From the NCBI GenBank assembly GCA_033765305.1, contig JANRID010000034.1, forward strand, positions 1-57,580: a DNA stretch of 57,580 nucleotides, read 5' to 3'. The notes below the pieces were generated by a model. It saw nothing but the letters and a program-made list of their open reading frames with translations. It was not told the origin of the DNA and did not search any database. Of this stretch, positions 50,690 to 57,580 are shown piece by piece (within the stretch, counting starts at the first letter, position 1; each line of letters starts with the position of its first letter). This DNA is from RDXT01 sp033765305 (GTDB lineage: Bacteria; Bacteroidota; Bacteroidia; J057). A program made the translations under genes and the position numbers.

Positions 50690-51934
50690 TTAGTGGGAAC
50701 GGATGGCTTCGACCGGGCGCAGCCGCAGGGCGCGCAGGGCCGGATACAGGGCGGACAGCCCGGCGGTGATCAGCACCATGATGGAGATTTCGAGGTAATA
50801 GCCCGGCTGGATGCTCGGGTACACGACGGCGCTCATGCCGTAGGCGGCGGCGCCGGCCTCGCCGAATCCGGCGAGCGAAATCCCGGTATGGCTCGTCCAG
50901 GTGATGGTAGCCCAGGCCAGCAACACGCCCAGCGGCCCGCCGACCAGGGCGAGGTAGAGCGTTTCGAGCATGATCATCCCGAACACGCGCAGCTTGCCCA
51001 TGCCGACTGCCATCAGCATGCCCAGCTCGCGGGTGCGCTCCATGACGGCCATCAGCATGGTGTTGATGATGCCGAAGGCCAGCGCCAGGAGGATGATTAC
51101 GAAGAAGATGCGCATGGACACCTCGAACGACTCGGCGATGAGGTTGATGTCCGGGGCCAGCTCGGCCCAGGTTTCCGTGAGCATGCCCGGCGTCTGGCTC
51201 CGAAGCTCCTGCATCAGGGCGTCGGTCTGCGCGATGTCGCGCGCCTTGACCGCGAGCTCGTGCGTGAGGCTGCCCGCGCCGATGAGCGCTTCGAGGTCCT
51301 GCTTGACCGCAAAGACCTGCAGCTCTTCGAGCCGGCTGTTCTGGGCTTTGTAGATGCCGCAGACGCGGAAGCGCGCACTCAGGGTGGAGTCTTCTGCCTG
51401 GAAGGTCAGCACCAGGCGCTCGCGGAAGTTGACGTCCGCGCTGTCGCCGCTGCCTTCAAGGATGCCGAGTTTTTCGGCCAGCTGCTCGCCGATCAGCACC
51501 GGATAGCGCTTGTCTTCGGGAAAATACGCCCCGTAGGTCACCCGGCTGCGCAGGCGCGTCAGGGCGGCTTCGGCTTCAGGCTCTACGCCGAGGATCTGCA
51601 CGCCTACGGCGTCGGAGGCGGTAGCCAGCATGCCGGTGAGCACCATGCGGGCGGCGGCAGCTTCCACTTCGGGCCGTGCCCGCAGCTGCGCCGCCAGCGA
51701 ATCGCCCTGCGGCACGGTTAGCGAGAGGCGCTGCTCGTCCTTGAACTCGGGATGGTGCACCTGCAGGTGCGAGGTCTGCGTGTCGATGATGTCCCGGGTG
51801 CGCTGTTCGCTCATGCCCCAGGAAAAGGCCATCATGAACAGGCCGCCCCAGAGCCCCAGCGCAATGGCCAGGATCACCACCAGGCTGCGGAGGCGGTTGC
51901 GCCACACATTTCTCCAGGAAAGAATGGGTAACAT
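50690..51934 (-). CDS. FtsX/LolC-type ABC transporter permease, second
   Basis: A 414-residue permease: N-terminal helix (WRNRLRSLVVILAIALGLWGGLFMMAF), a periplasmic domain with the MacB-PCD-like pattern, then three C-terminal helices (IFFVIILLALAFGIINTMLMAVMERTRELGMLMAVGM). It forms a heterodimer-like pair with the upstream permease gene. Role inferred: extracting an outer-leaflet lipid or lipoprotein. ATG at 51934. Confidence 0.88.
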   Translation of the reverse strand: MLPILSWRNVWRNRLRSLVVILAIALGLWGGLFMMAFSWGMSEQRTRDIIDTQTSHLQVHHPEFKDEQRLSLTVPQGDSLAAQLRARPEVEAAAARMVLTGMLATASDAVGVQILGVEPEAEAALTRLRSRVTYGAYFPEDKRYPVLIGEQLAEKLGILEGSGDSADVNFRERLVLTFQAEDSTLSARFRVCGIYKAQNSRLEELQVFAVKQDLEALIGAGSLTHELAVKARDIAQTDALMQELRSQTPGMLTETWAELAPDINLIAESFEVSMRIFFVIILLALAFGIINTMLMAVMERTRELGMLMAVGMGKLRVFGMIMLETLYLALVGGPLGVLLAWATITWTSHTGISLAGFGEAGAAAYGMSAVVYPSIQPGYYLEISIMVLITAGLSALYPALRALRLRPVEAIRSH

Positions 51935-51966
51935 GGAATTCGGAATGAGGAGGTGAACGCGTAGGA

Positions 51967-53181
51967 TCAGCTGCGCATGGCGCGGACAGGCTGGAGCCGC
52001 TGGATGTTCCAGATGGGGTACAGGCTGATGGCCAGCGAGAGCAGGAAGACGATGACCGCCTGCTGCAGGAAAATGCCCGGGTCGGTGGAGGCCGGCAGCA
52101 CCGGCTCCATGTCGAACTGTGCATACACCTCTGCCATCTGCTCGCCCATGTAGATGGGGTTCAGCTTGAAGTACCAGGTCAGCGGCAGGCTGGCGGCCAG
52201 GCCGGCGAGCACGCCGAGCAGGCCCATGAGGCTGATTTCGATGAAGATGACCAGGGACTGGCGCAGCTTGCTCATGCCGATGGCGGTCATGACGCCGAAT
52301 TCATACTGCCGTTCCGCCGTCATCATCAGCACCGTGCCGAACATGCCGAACCCGATGATCACATACAGGATAGTCAGGGTAATGACGCCGCCGGCGCGGT
52401 CGCCTTCGATGCCTTCCACCAGCTCGGGCTGCAGCTCTTGCCAGGTCATCACTTCGTAGCTGCCGGGCAGGGCCTCGTCGAGCGCCCGGACCACCCGGCC
52501 GGTCTGGTCGGGATTCTCCAGCACCAGGGCGTAGGAGGTCAGGCGGTTTTCGGCACCGTAGAGGTACTGCGCTTCGGGCAGGGGCAGGTACACCATGCGC
52601 TTGTTCAGTTCGGGCGAGCCGAAGTGCAGCAGCCCCGCGATGGGATAGCGTCCGCCGGCGGATACGCCCTGGTAGCCCTGGCCGATAAGCAGCAGCGTGT
52701 CGCCCACGCCGAGGCCGAGTTTTTCGGCCAGATCTTCCGCCACCAGCGCGGCAGGTGCCGTGCCTGTGAAGTACGCGCCCGCAGACAGCTTCTGGTCCAG
52801 GTTTGTCAGGGCGGGCTCTGCCTCCGGATCGATGCCCACCACCATGGCGGGGCGGGTGTTGTCGCCGGAAGAGGCCAGGGCGAAGGACTCCAGCCTCGGC
52901 ACCGCCCGCCGGACCCCCAGGTCCGGCCCGGCGGCCAGGTGCAGGTCCTCAGCCGGTTCGAAGCTGTTGTCCAGCGTCTGTTCGGCCCAGTAGCCCTCCT
53001 TGTGGATCTGGGCGTAGCCGGTGTAAAAGCTCACGACGTTGCGGATCATCACTTCGTAGGAGCCTTCCTGAAACGAGCGCATCAGGACCGAAAGCAGCAC
53101 CGCGAAGAACACCGACGCGATCGTGATGAGCGTTCTGCGGCGGTTGCGCCACAGGTTGCGCCAGGCAAGTTTGAACAGCAT
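51967..53181 (-). CDS. FtsX/LolC-type ABC transporter permease, first
   Basis: A 404-residue permease of the same build: first helix after WRNLWRNRRRTLITIASVFFAVLLSVLMRS, large periplasmic domain, and C-terminal helices with GFGMFGTVLMMTAERQYEFGVMTAIGMSK. Similar start (LAWRNLWRNR) to its partner, so probably an old duplication. It lies between the LolA-like gene and the second permease (32-nt gap). Confidence 0.88.
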   Translation of the reverse strand: MLFKLAWRNLWRNRRRTLITIASVFFAVLLSVLMRSFQEGSYEVMIRNVVSFYTGYAQIHKEGYWAEQTLDNSFEPAEDLHLAAGPDLGVRRAVPRLESFALASSGDNTRPAMVVGIDPEAEPALTNLDQKLSAGAYFTGTAPAALVAEDLAEKLGLGVGDTLLLIGQGYQGVSAGGRYPIAGLLHFGSPELNKRMVYLPLPEAQYLYGAENRLTSYALVLENPDQTGRVVRALDEALPGSYEVMTWQELQPELVEGIEGDRAGGVITLTILYVIIGFGMFGTVLMMTAERQYEFGVMTAIGMSKLRQSLVIFIEISLMGLLGVLAGLAASLPLTWYFKLNPIYMGEQMAEVYAQFDMEPVLPASTDPGIFLQQAVIVFLLSLAISLYPIWNIQRLQPVRAMRS

Positions 53182-53206
53182 AGTCGATGGGGTAGGGGAG
53201 GGTGGG

Positions 53207-53962
53207 TCAGAAACTGCTGGCTTTGCTCATGTTCTGCACGGAAAAGAAAGTTTCCGGGATCGCCTGATCGAACACGAGGGAACTGTATTCGAGAATGGTC
53301 TTCTGGCCTTTTTTGTCGAGCGGCACCATTTCCAGCCGGCTCACGAAGATCCGCCCGCCCATGGTTTTGATGCCCGATCCCTGCATGATGGTAACGCGGT
53401 ATCCGTCTTCGTCGAAAAATTCGCTGCGGAGCTGGAGATAGTCTTTTTTGTCCACAAACAGGTGCACCTTGCTCCAGATCACCGCGGTTTCCTCCAGCGG
53501 CACCATTTCGATTTTCCAGCAGGGCCGGCCTTCGATGGTGCTGTCTTTGAGCACTTTCTGGGTGTAGTCGTCGACGAGGGAGACTTCCTGCACGAGGTCG
53601 TTGTTGGTGAAATCGGAGCCCATCCAGGACTGCGACATCATGGACGGCGGCAGCTTGACCGTACGCTCCACGCGGGGCATCCAGTTCCAGACTTCCTTGC
53701 CGCGCTTCAGGGTCACGGAGCCCTGGTCGCGGGCCGGCGCCGTCACGACCACCAGCGCGTAGTCGTCGCCTTTGCTCCAGGCTTTGAGGGACATGCTGCG
53801 GGTCCATTCAGGGCGGATGATGGTCATGGTCATCTCGGCCTTCGAGCTGGAAACCCCGCGCCGTTTTTCTTCGGACTTGCGGATAATTTCACGGGCGTCC
53901 TGCGCCTGCAGGGCCGTGGAGCCCAGGATGAGGCACATCAGCAGGAACATCAGCTGTTTCAT
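53207..53962 (-). CDS. Outer membrane lipoprotein-sorting protein (LolA-like carrier)
   Basis: A 251-residue periplasmic protein with a signal peptide (MKQLMFLLMCLILGSTALQA) and the half-barrel pattern of LolA-fold proteins of the PF17131 type, including the family's landmark LPPSMMSQSWMGSDFTNNDL. Predicted to carry a hydrophobic cargo from the FtsX permeases to the outer membrane barrel. It overlaps the TetR regulator gene by 74 nt, so the start of this gene lies inside the regulator's coding region. Confidence 0.87.
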   Translation of the reverse strand: MKQLMFLLMCLILGSTALQAQDAREIIRKSEEKRRGVSSSKAEMTMTIIRPEWTRSMSLKAWSKGDDYALVVVTAPARDQGSVTLKRGKEVWNWMPRVERTVKLPPSMMSQSWMGSDFTNNDLVQEVSLVDDYTQKVLKDSTIEGRPCWKIEMVPLEETAVIWSKVHLFVDKKDYLQLRSEFFDEDGYRVTIMQGSGIKTMGGRIFVSRLEMVPLDKKGQKTILEYSSLVFDQAIPETFFSVQNMSKASSF

Positions 53963-54572
53963 GTGAAGAGGAGGTTTGTTGAGTGGAATCGGGCAGACAG
54001 TGGTAACGGTTCAGCAGATAGGTGCGCGTCAGATCCAGGTCGACCATGTCTTTGAGGACCATGGCCTGAAAGCCGACGCCGTCCAGCATGGCATTGAACA
54101 TCCGGGCCTCCGTTTCCGGCTCCGGGATGCCCAGCTCGCGGAGGATGTCCGCGATGAGGGGCAGCGCCGTGCGGTAGCGGTCGAGCAGGGCTTCCTTGAT
54201 CTCCGGAAACTCCTCGACATGCAGCGAAAGCGAGGTCAGCAGGCGAAGCTCCGCCGGCATGCTCCGGATGTACTGGATGCTGGATTCGATGATGGCCACG
54301 AGGCGGCTGCGGGCGTCGGGAAGCTGGCGCAATCGCTCCAGAATCTGGTCGCCCTGGTTCATTTCGCGGTTGAAGATTCCGTAAAGCAATTCGAGCTTGC
54401 TGCCGAAGTAGTTGTACGTCAGGCCTTTGGATACGCCGGCATGGCGGGCGATCTCTTCGATGGAAGTGTTGTGGAAGCCTTGGGTGCCAAACAGTTCGAG
54501 GGCCGAGGCCAGGATTTTATCCCGGCTCTGCTCCCGGAGCTGCTCGTTTTGCTTGACGGACCGGGGACTCAT
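53889..54572 (-). CDS. TetR family regulator of the Lol-like operon
   Basis: A 227-residue TetR repressor: HTH in LFGTQGFHNTSIEEIARHAGVSKGLTYNYFGSKLELLYGIF, then a helical sensor domain. The last ~25 residues (TADVPADVPHPGLHGPAGAG) are Pro/Gly-rich and overlap the LolA-like gene (74 nt in another frame). First gene of the operon; an operator-like palindrome lies 26 nt upstream. It probably senses the exported lipid and represses the operon (inference). Confidence 0.87.
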   Translation of the reverse strand: MSPRSVKQNEQLREQSRDKILASALELFGTQGFHNTSIEEIARHAGVSKGLTYNYFGSKLELLYGIFNREMNQGDQILERLRQLPDARSRLVAIIESSIQYIRSMPAELRLLTSLSLHVEEFPEIKEALLDRYRTALPLIADILRELGIPEPETEARMFNAMLDGVGFQAMVLKDMVDLDLTRTYLLNRYHCLPDSTQQTSSSHETADVPADVPHPGLHGPAGAGRP

Positions 54573-54597
54573 AGCGTAACAGGATTCGATCGATCGT

Positions 54598-54611
54598 TGA
54601 CTGAACGGTCA
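54598..54611. promoter_or_regulatory. TetR-type operator candidate
   Basis: TGACTGAACGGTCA is an imperfect palindrome (TGAC ... GTCA) like many TetR-family operators; a further TTCA follows. It lies 26 nt from the TetR gene start and about 80 nt before the divergent gene at 54691, so it could control both. Confidence 0.45.
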
Positions 54612-54690
54612 TTCATACGGCTGCCGGAACGGGCGGGTTTCGTCCGCGCGCGATTTTTTTCTTTGCGGCGGGAATGCGTACCTTGAGGAA

Positions 54691-55257
54691 ATGAACCGCC
54701 GCCTGCTCTCTGGTCTGCTGATCTGCTGGCTGTCAGCTGCTTGCTTCTCCATCCGGCCCGTGGAGCCGCCCAATAACGGCCTCTCGGAATGGATCAGCCC
54801 TTCGGACTACGAGATCCTGCTCCAGAATTTCCGCACGGCGATTTCCCAGCGCAATCCGCAGAACTACCTCCGCTGCTTTGCGCCGGAGGTCTTCCGCTTC
54901 GACCCCGCCGCCCAGGTGCTGGACAATGGCGAGGCCATCTGGCGCAACTGGTCCCTGCAGGATGAGCAGACGTATCTCGACAACCTCTTCCGCCGCCTCA
55001 GCACCCAGTCGGGCAACTCCCTCCTGCTGGAGGAGCGCGACCTGCGCGACGTGACGCCGGACTCGCTGCGCTACGTAGGCCTGTACACCCTGCGCGTCAA
55101 CCACACCGACACCACCCTGACGACGCTGTTCCGGGGCCAGCTGGAGCTGACCATCCGCCGCAACAGCTTCAACGAGTGGGAGATCCGCCGCTGGACGGAT
55201 ACGGAACTCTACGCCGACTCCAGCTGGAGCCGGCTGAAGCTGCGCTTTGTGCAGTAG
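54691..55257 (+). CDS. Small lipoprotein of unknown function
   Basis: A 188-residue lipoprotein with leader LLSGLLICWLSAACFS (lipobox C18) and a single compact alpha/beta domain with a nuclear-transport-factor-like feel (LLQNFRTAISQRNPQNYLRCFAPEVF ... RGQLELTIRRNSFNEWEIRRW). Such NTF2/SnoaL-like folds bind small ligands; no active site is visible. Its region is divergent from the TetR-Lol operon. A TACCTTGA at 54679-54686 could be a -7 box. Confidence 0.72.
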   Translation: MNRRLLSGLLICWLSAACFSIRPVEPPNNGLSEWISPSDYEILLQNFRTAISQRNPQNYLRCFAPEVFRFDPAAQVLDNGEAIWRNWSLQDEQTYLDNLFRRLSTQSGNSLLLEERDLRDVTPDSLRYVGLYTLRVNHTDTTLTTLFRGQLELTIRRNSFNEWEIRRWTDTELYADSSWSRLKLRFVQ

Positions 55258-55280
55258 AGGACTGCTTGCTGCTGGTATTT

Positions 55281-55347
55281 CAACCGCAAGGGGCGCAAGG
55301 GTGCAACCGCAAGGGTGTAACCGCAAGGGGCGCAAGGGGACGCAAAG
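55281..55347. repeat. Tandem CAACCGCAAGGG intergenic repeats
   Basis: Three tandem units of the CAACCGCAAGG(G)GCGCAAGG family, also present once at 35-62. The block lies in non-coding DNA, 24 nt after the lipoprotein stop. Confidence 0.75.
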
Positions 55348-55375
55348 AAATGCCTGCGGCCTGCGGATCCTGGCG

Positions 55376-55496
55376 GTGGCTTCGGCTCCGCTCAGCCACC
55401 GGGGCAAGACGCTCATGCTGGCCGTTGAGCGGAGCCGAAACGGCCTCTAGGGCGTGTTTCCGGGTGGCTGGGGCTTCGGCTCCGCTCAGCCGCCGG
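55376..55496. repeat. GGCTTCGGCTCCGCTCAGCC repeats, direct and inverted
   Basis: Direct copies at 55378-55402 and 55472-55496 (also at about 2-26), and an inverted copy (TGAGCGGAGCCGAA) at 55426-55439 able to pair with 55381-55394. This creates a strong potential hairpin in the 250-nt gap between convergent genes. Confidence 0.75.
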
Positions 55497-55508
55497 GTTT
55501 TTAGACTG

Positions 55509-57035
55509 TCAGGGCCTGTACACCCCGTCGCCGCGGCTGCCCATGTAGGCGCCCCAGGCTGGCGGCGGCTGCGCAGGCGTTTCGAGAGGCTGCTGCGCCA
55601 GCCGGAGGCCGAAGAATTCGTGGAGGCGCGTGGTATTGGCCTGGACGCAATAGACGAGGTTGAGCCTCCCGTCGCCGTCGAGGTCGCCCAGCCAGGGCGT
55701 GGAGGAGACATTTTTGCCCGGCAGCGGCGGGATCAGGTCGCGCGGGCTGCCTTCGCGGAAGCTGTAGGCCAGCAGCCGGTGCGCAGACTGGGGCGTGCGG
55801 GCGCCGCAGACATACTCGTTGACGCTCACAAGGGCCTCATCCAGCCCGTCGCCGTCGAGATCGGCCGCCAGCGGCGTCGAAAAGCCGGTGCAGCCGATGG
55901 AGTCCTGCAGGACCACCGCGCCCGACGCGCCGTCGATGAGCACCTGCACGGTGCCGGCATTGTCGGGCCAGGCGCCGAGGCTGTAGAGCGCGAAGCAGCC
56001 GGGCGTGCCGCTGCCCGTGAACCGGCCGACGGCTACGCCGTTGCTGGCCTCGGCGCCGGCCACGGCCTGGGTCTGCCAGAGCAGGCGGCGGCTGCGGAAG
56101 TCGTAGGCGCTGAGGCGCGCCGCGTGCGAGTTGACGATAATTTCCGGCGTGCCGTCGCCGTTGAGGTCGGCCAGGGCCGGCGGGGCCACGAAGCCGTGGC
56201 CGGTTTCGGAGAGCAGGCGTTCCGCGCCCTGGATGGAGCCGGCGCGCAGGGCGCTCAGCGGCACGGCGTAGAGGCTGCCGCCGACGGTCTCGCCGCCCGT
56301 GCCGAAGAGCACGGTGAGGCCGCTGCCGAAGTCGAAGACGAGGGGCGAGAGGTAGCTTTCCTTGCCGTCGGGCATGGTATCGGCGGCCAGGATGCGGCCT
56401 GTGGCGCTGCTGAGGATGAGGAGCACGCCGGGATAGCGGCTGGCCGTGTCGCGGGGCGGGGCATGGACATTGCCGCCGTTGACGGTGAGCAGGTCGTCGA
56501 GGCCGTCGCCGTCCTGGTCGGGGATGCGCTGGGCGTCGTAAAAATTAAAGCGGGCGAGGCCAGCCGGCGTATAGCCCTGGCCCTGCACCTCGTAGCGCCA
56601 GAGCTGGCGGCCGCTGCGGCCGTCGAGGGCCATGAGCTGGCACTTGCGCCCGCCGATGACCACGTCGGGCGTGCCGTCGCGGCTGATGTCGATGAAGGCT
56701 GCCGATCCCACCACCTGGTCGATGCCGGGGGCCTGCCAGAGGAGCTCGCCGCTGGCGCCGTCCACCGCCAGCACCGCCGATTCGGATGCCTGGAATTCAT
56801 TGAGTCCGGCGCCGATGACAAGGTCGAGGACGCCGTCGCCGTTGAGGTCGGCAGCACGGGGCGAGGAGTTGGTGCCCAGCAGCGGGAAATCCGCATTCCA
56901 GGGCTTAGGCGGGCGCGGCCCGCAGGCGGAAAGGGCGAGCAAGCCGGCGGTCCAGGCCATCGCAGCCCATGCCGCCCCGGCCCATGCCGCCCCGGGGCGC
57001 CCCCTCCATATCCATCCGCAGCGCAAGGAGTTCAT
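55509..57035 (-). CDS. FG-GAP / VCBS repeat lipoprotein
   Basis: A 508-residue lipoprotein: leader with lipobox LLALSACGPRPP, then a beta-propeller of seven or so FG-GAP-like units, each with the calcium-binding DxNGDGxxD or DxDGDGxxD pattern (ADLNGDGVLDLVIG, IPDQDGDGLDDLLTV, ADLNGDGTPEIIV, ADLDGDGLDEALV, GDLDGDGRLNLVY). Such folds bind calcium and often partner proteins or sugars. Start ATG 57035; a further ATG at 57056 is open. TATCTTGC at 57060-57053 may be its -7 box. Confidence 0.86.
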   Translation of the reverse strand: MNSLRCGWIWRGRPGAAWAGAAWAAMAWTAGLLALSACGPRPPKPWNADFPLLGTNSSPRAADLNGDGVLDLVIGAGLNEFQASESAVLAVDGASGELLWQAPGIDQVVGSAAFIDISRDGTPDVVIGGRKCQLMALDGRSGRQLWRYEVQGQGYTPAGLARFNFYDAQRIPDQDGDGLDDLLTVNGGNVHAPPRDTASRYPGVLLILSSATGRILAADTMPDGKESYLSPLVFDFGSGLTVLFGTGGETVGGSLYAVPLSALRAGSIQGAERLLSETGHGFVAPPALADLNGDGTPEIIVNSHAARLSAYDFRSRRLLWQTQAVAGAEASNGVAVGRFTGSGTPGCFALYSLGAWPDNAGTVQVLIDGASGAVVLQDSIGCTGFSTPLAADLDGDGLDEALVSVNEYVCGARTPQSAHRLLAYSFREGSPRDLIPPLPGKNVSSTPWLGDLDGDGRLNLVYCVQANTTRLHEFFGLRLAQQPLETPAQPPPAWGAYMGSRGDGVYRP

Positions 57036-57222
57036 CGCAAGGTGTTGAGGGGGCAAGATAGGGATAATACCTCGACCAAATTAGACCACCAGCTAAGTTG
57101 AAGTTTTAGTACGTGACTTGCAATCTAATGAAGGAACAATGTAGAAAATTCAATTTTTTGTATAGAAAAAAAGCAGAATGCTCCTTGTACTTTTCTTAAT
57201 CGAAGAAGTTCTGCTGAAAAAC

Positions 57223-57580
57223 TCACCCTCCCAGCCACGCCTTGAACCCCGGCGTCTTTTCGATGCTGACGATCGCTTCCTCGTCCGAGGGGGGCTGGAG
57301 GTCGAGCTTGATGCGGCTGCGCGACCACGCGTGCATCGCGCCGATGGCGCCGTAGCTGACGATAAACTGCCGGTTGATGCGGTAAAACTGCGCGGGGTCC
57401 AGCAGGCCCTCCAGCTCGCCGAGGGTGAAGTCCACCAGGTGCCGCCGGTTGTCGCGCGTGATCAGAAAGACGAATTTCTGCTGCCCGTAGAAGTACGACA
57501 CCTCCTCGATGGGCACCGAACGGAGCTTTTCGCCCGCCTGCACCAGAAAGCGCTTCTGGTAGGCCGGGGTCTGCTGCGGC
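57223..57580 (-). CDS. LytTR-type response regulator, partial
   Basis: The C-terminal ~119 residues of a LytTR DNA-binding protein; the 5' part runs off the window edge (the frame is open to 57580). Typical landmarks: AYQKRFLVQAGEKLRSVPIEEVSYFYG, VDFTLGELEGLLDP, FYRINRQFIVSY, and SRIKLDLQPPSDEEAIVSIEKTPGFKAWLGG at the end. Such regulators are normally paired with a histidine kinase; neither the receiver domain nor a kinase is visible here. Confidence 0.9.
   Translation of the reverse strand, partial: PQQTPAYQKRFLVQAGEKLRSVPIEEVSYFYGQQKFVFLITRDNRRHLVDFTLGELEGLLDPAQFYRINRQFIVSYGAIGAMHAWSRSRIKLDLQPPSDEEAIVSIEKTPGFKAWLGG

Overview
The window looks like chromosomal DNA from a GC-rich member of the Bacteroidota, most likely the Saprospirales (inference). 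Evidence: three secreted proteins with type IX secretion (T9SS) C-terminal sorting domains, a giant SprB-type repeat protein, a ligA-DUF6913-dapA gene order, and promoters of the TTG-N19-21-TAnnTTTG kind used by the Bacteroidota primary sigma factor. The T9SS machinery itself is not in the window.

Layout. 1-6.4 kb: a small beta-barrel-like protein, leucyl aminopeptidase, an orphan ATP-grasp enzyme, the GTPases Der and Era, and the initiator tRNA. 6.4-14.7 kb: a UPF0126 membrane protein, a very long secreted BNR/sortilin-type protein, and a minus-strand run of ligA, a DUF6913 gene, dapA and a secreted unknown. 14.8-18.7 kb: an ScfR-like regulator translationally coupled to a glycosyltransferase and a CruF-type carotenoid gene, then a PorT-like barrel. 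18.7-28.7 kb: two T9SS cargo proteins, a one-domain asparaginase, a LolE-type permease, a NamZ-type muramidase, a glycosyltransferase, a GmhB-like phosphatase and a TPR protein.

28.8-35.8 kb: a probable genomic island at the 3' end of tRNA-Leu(UAA). It is bounded by a 19-bp direct repeat of the tRNA end, has IS1-type transposase remnants just inside each edge, and its only intact gene encodes an adhesin of about 2090 residues with 17 SprB repeats. No integrase is present. 35.9-41.8 kb: a DUF2202 lipoprotein, an ECF sigma factor with a small membrane protein, an AbiE-type toxin-antitoxin pair, OsmC, metZ and arfB.

41.9-57.6 kb: an HD-domain hydrolase, a radical SAM protein, two small lipoproteins, a CHAT protease-like domain fused to what looks like a dead kinase, a MarR regulator and a TetR regulator. 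Next comes a minus-strand operon of TetR regulator, LolA-like carrier, two FtsX-type permeases, LolD-like ATPase and outer-membrane barrel, which looks like a dedicated envelope export route. The window ends with a lipoprotein, a patch of short intergenic repeats also seen at the left edge, an FG-GAP lipoprotein and a LytTR response regulator cut by the edge.

The items most worth following are the CHAT-pseudokinase fusion, the tRNA-Leu island with its duplicated SprB octet, and the Lol-like operon. All calls come from reading the sequence; no database search was run.
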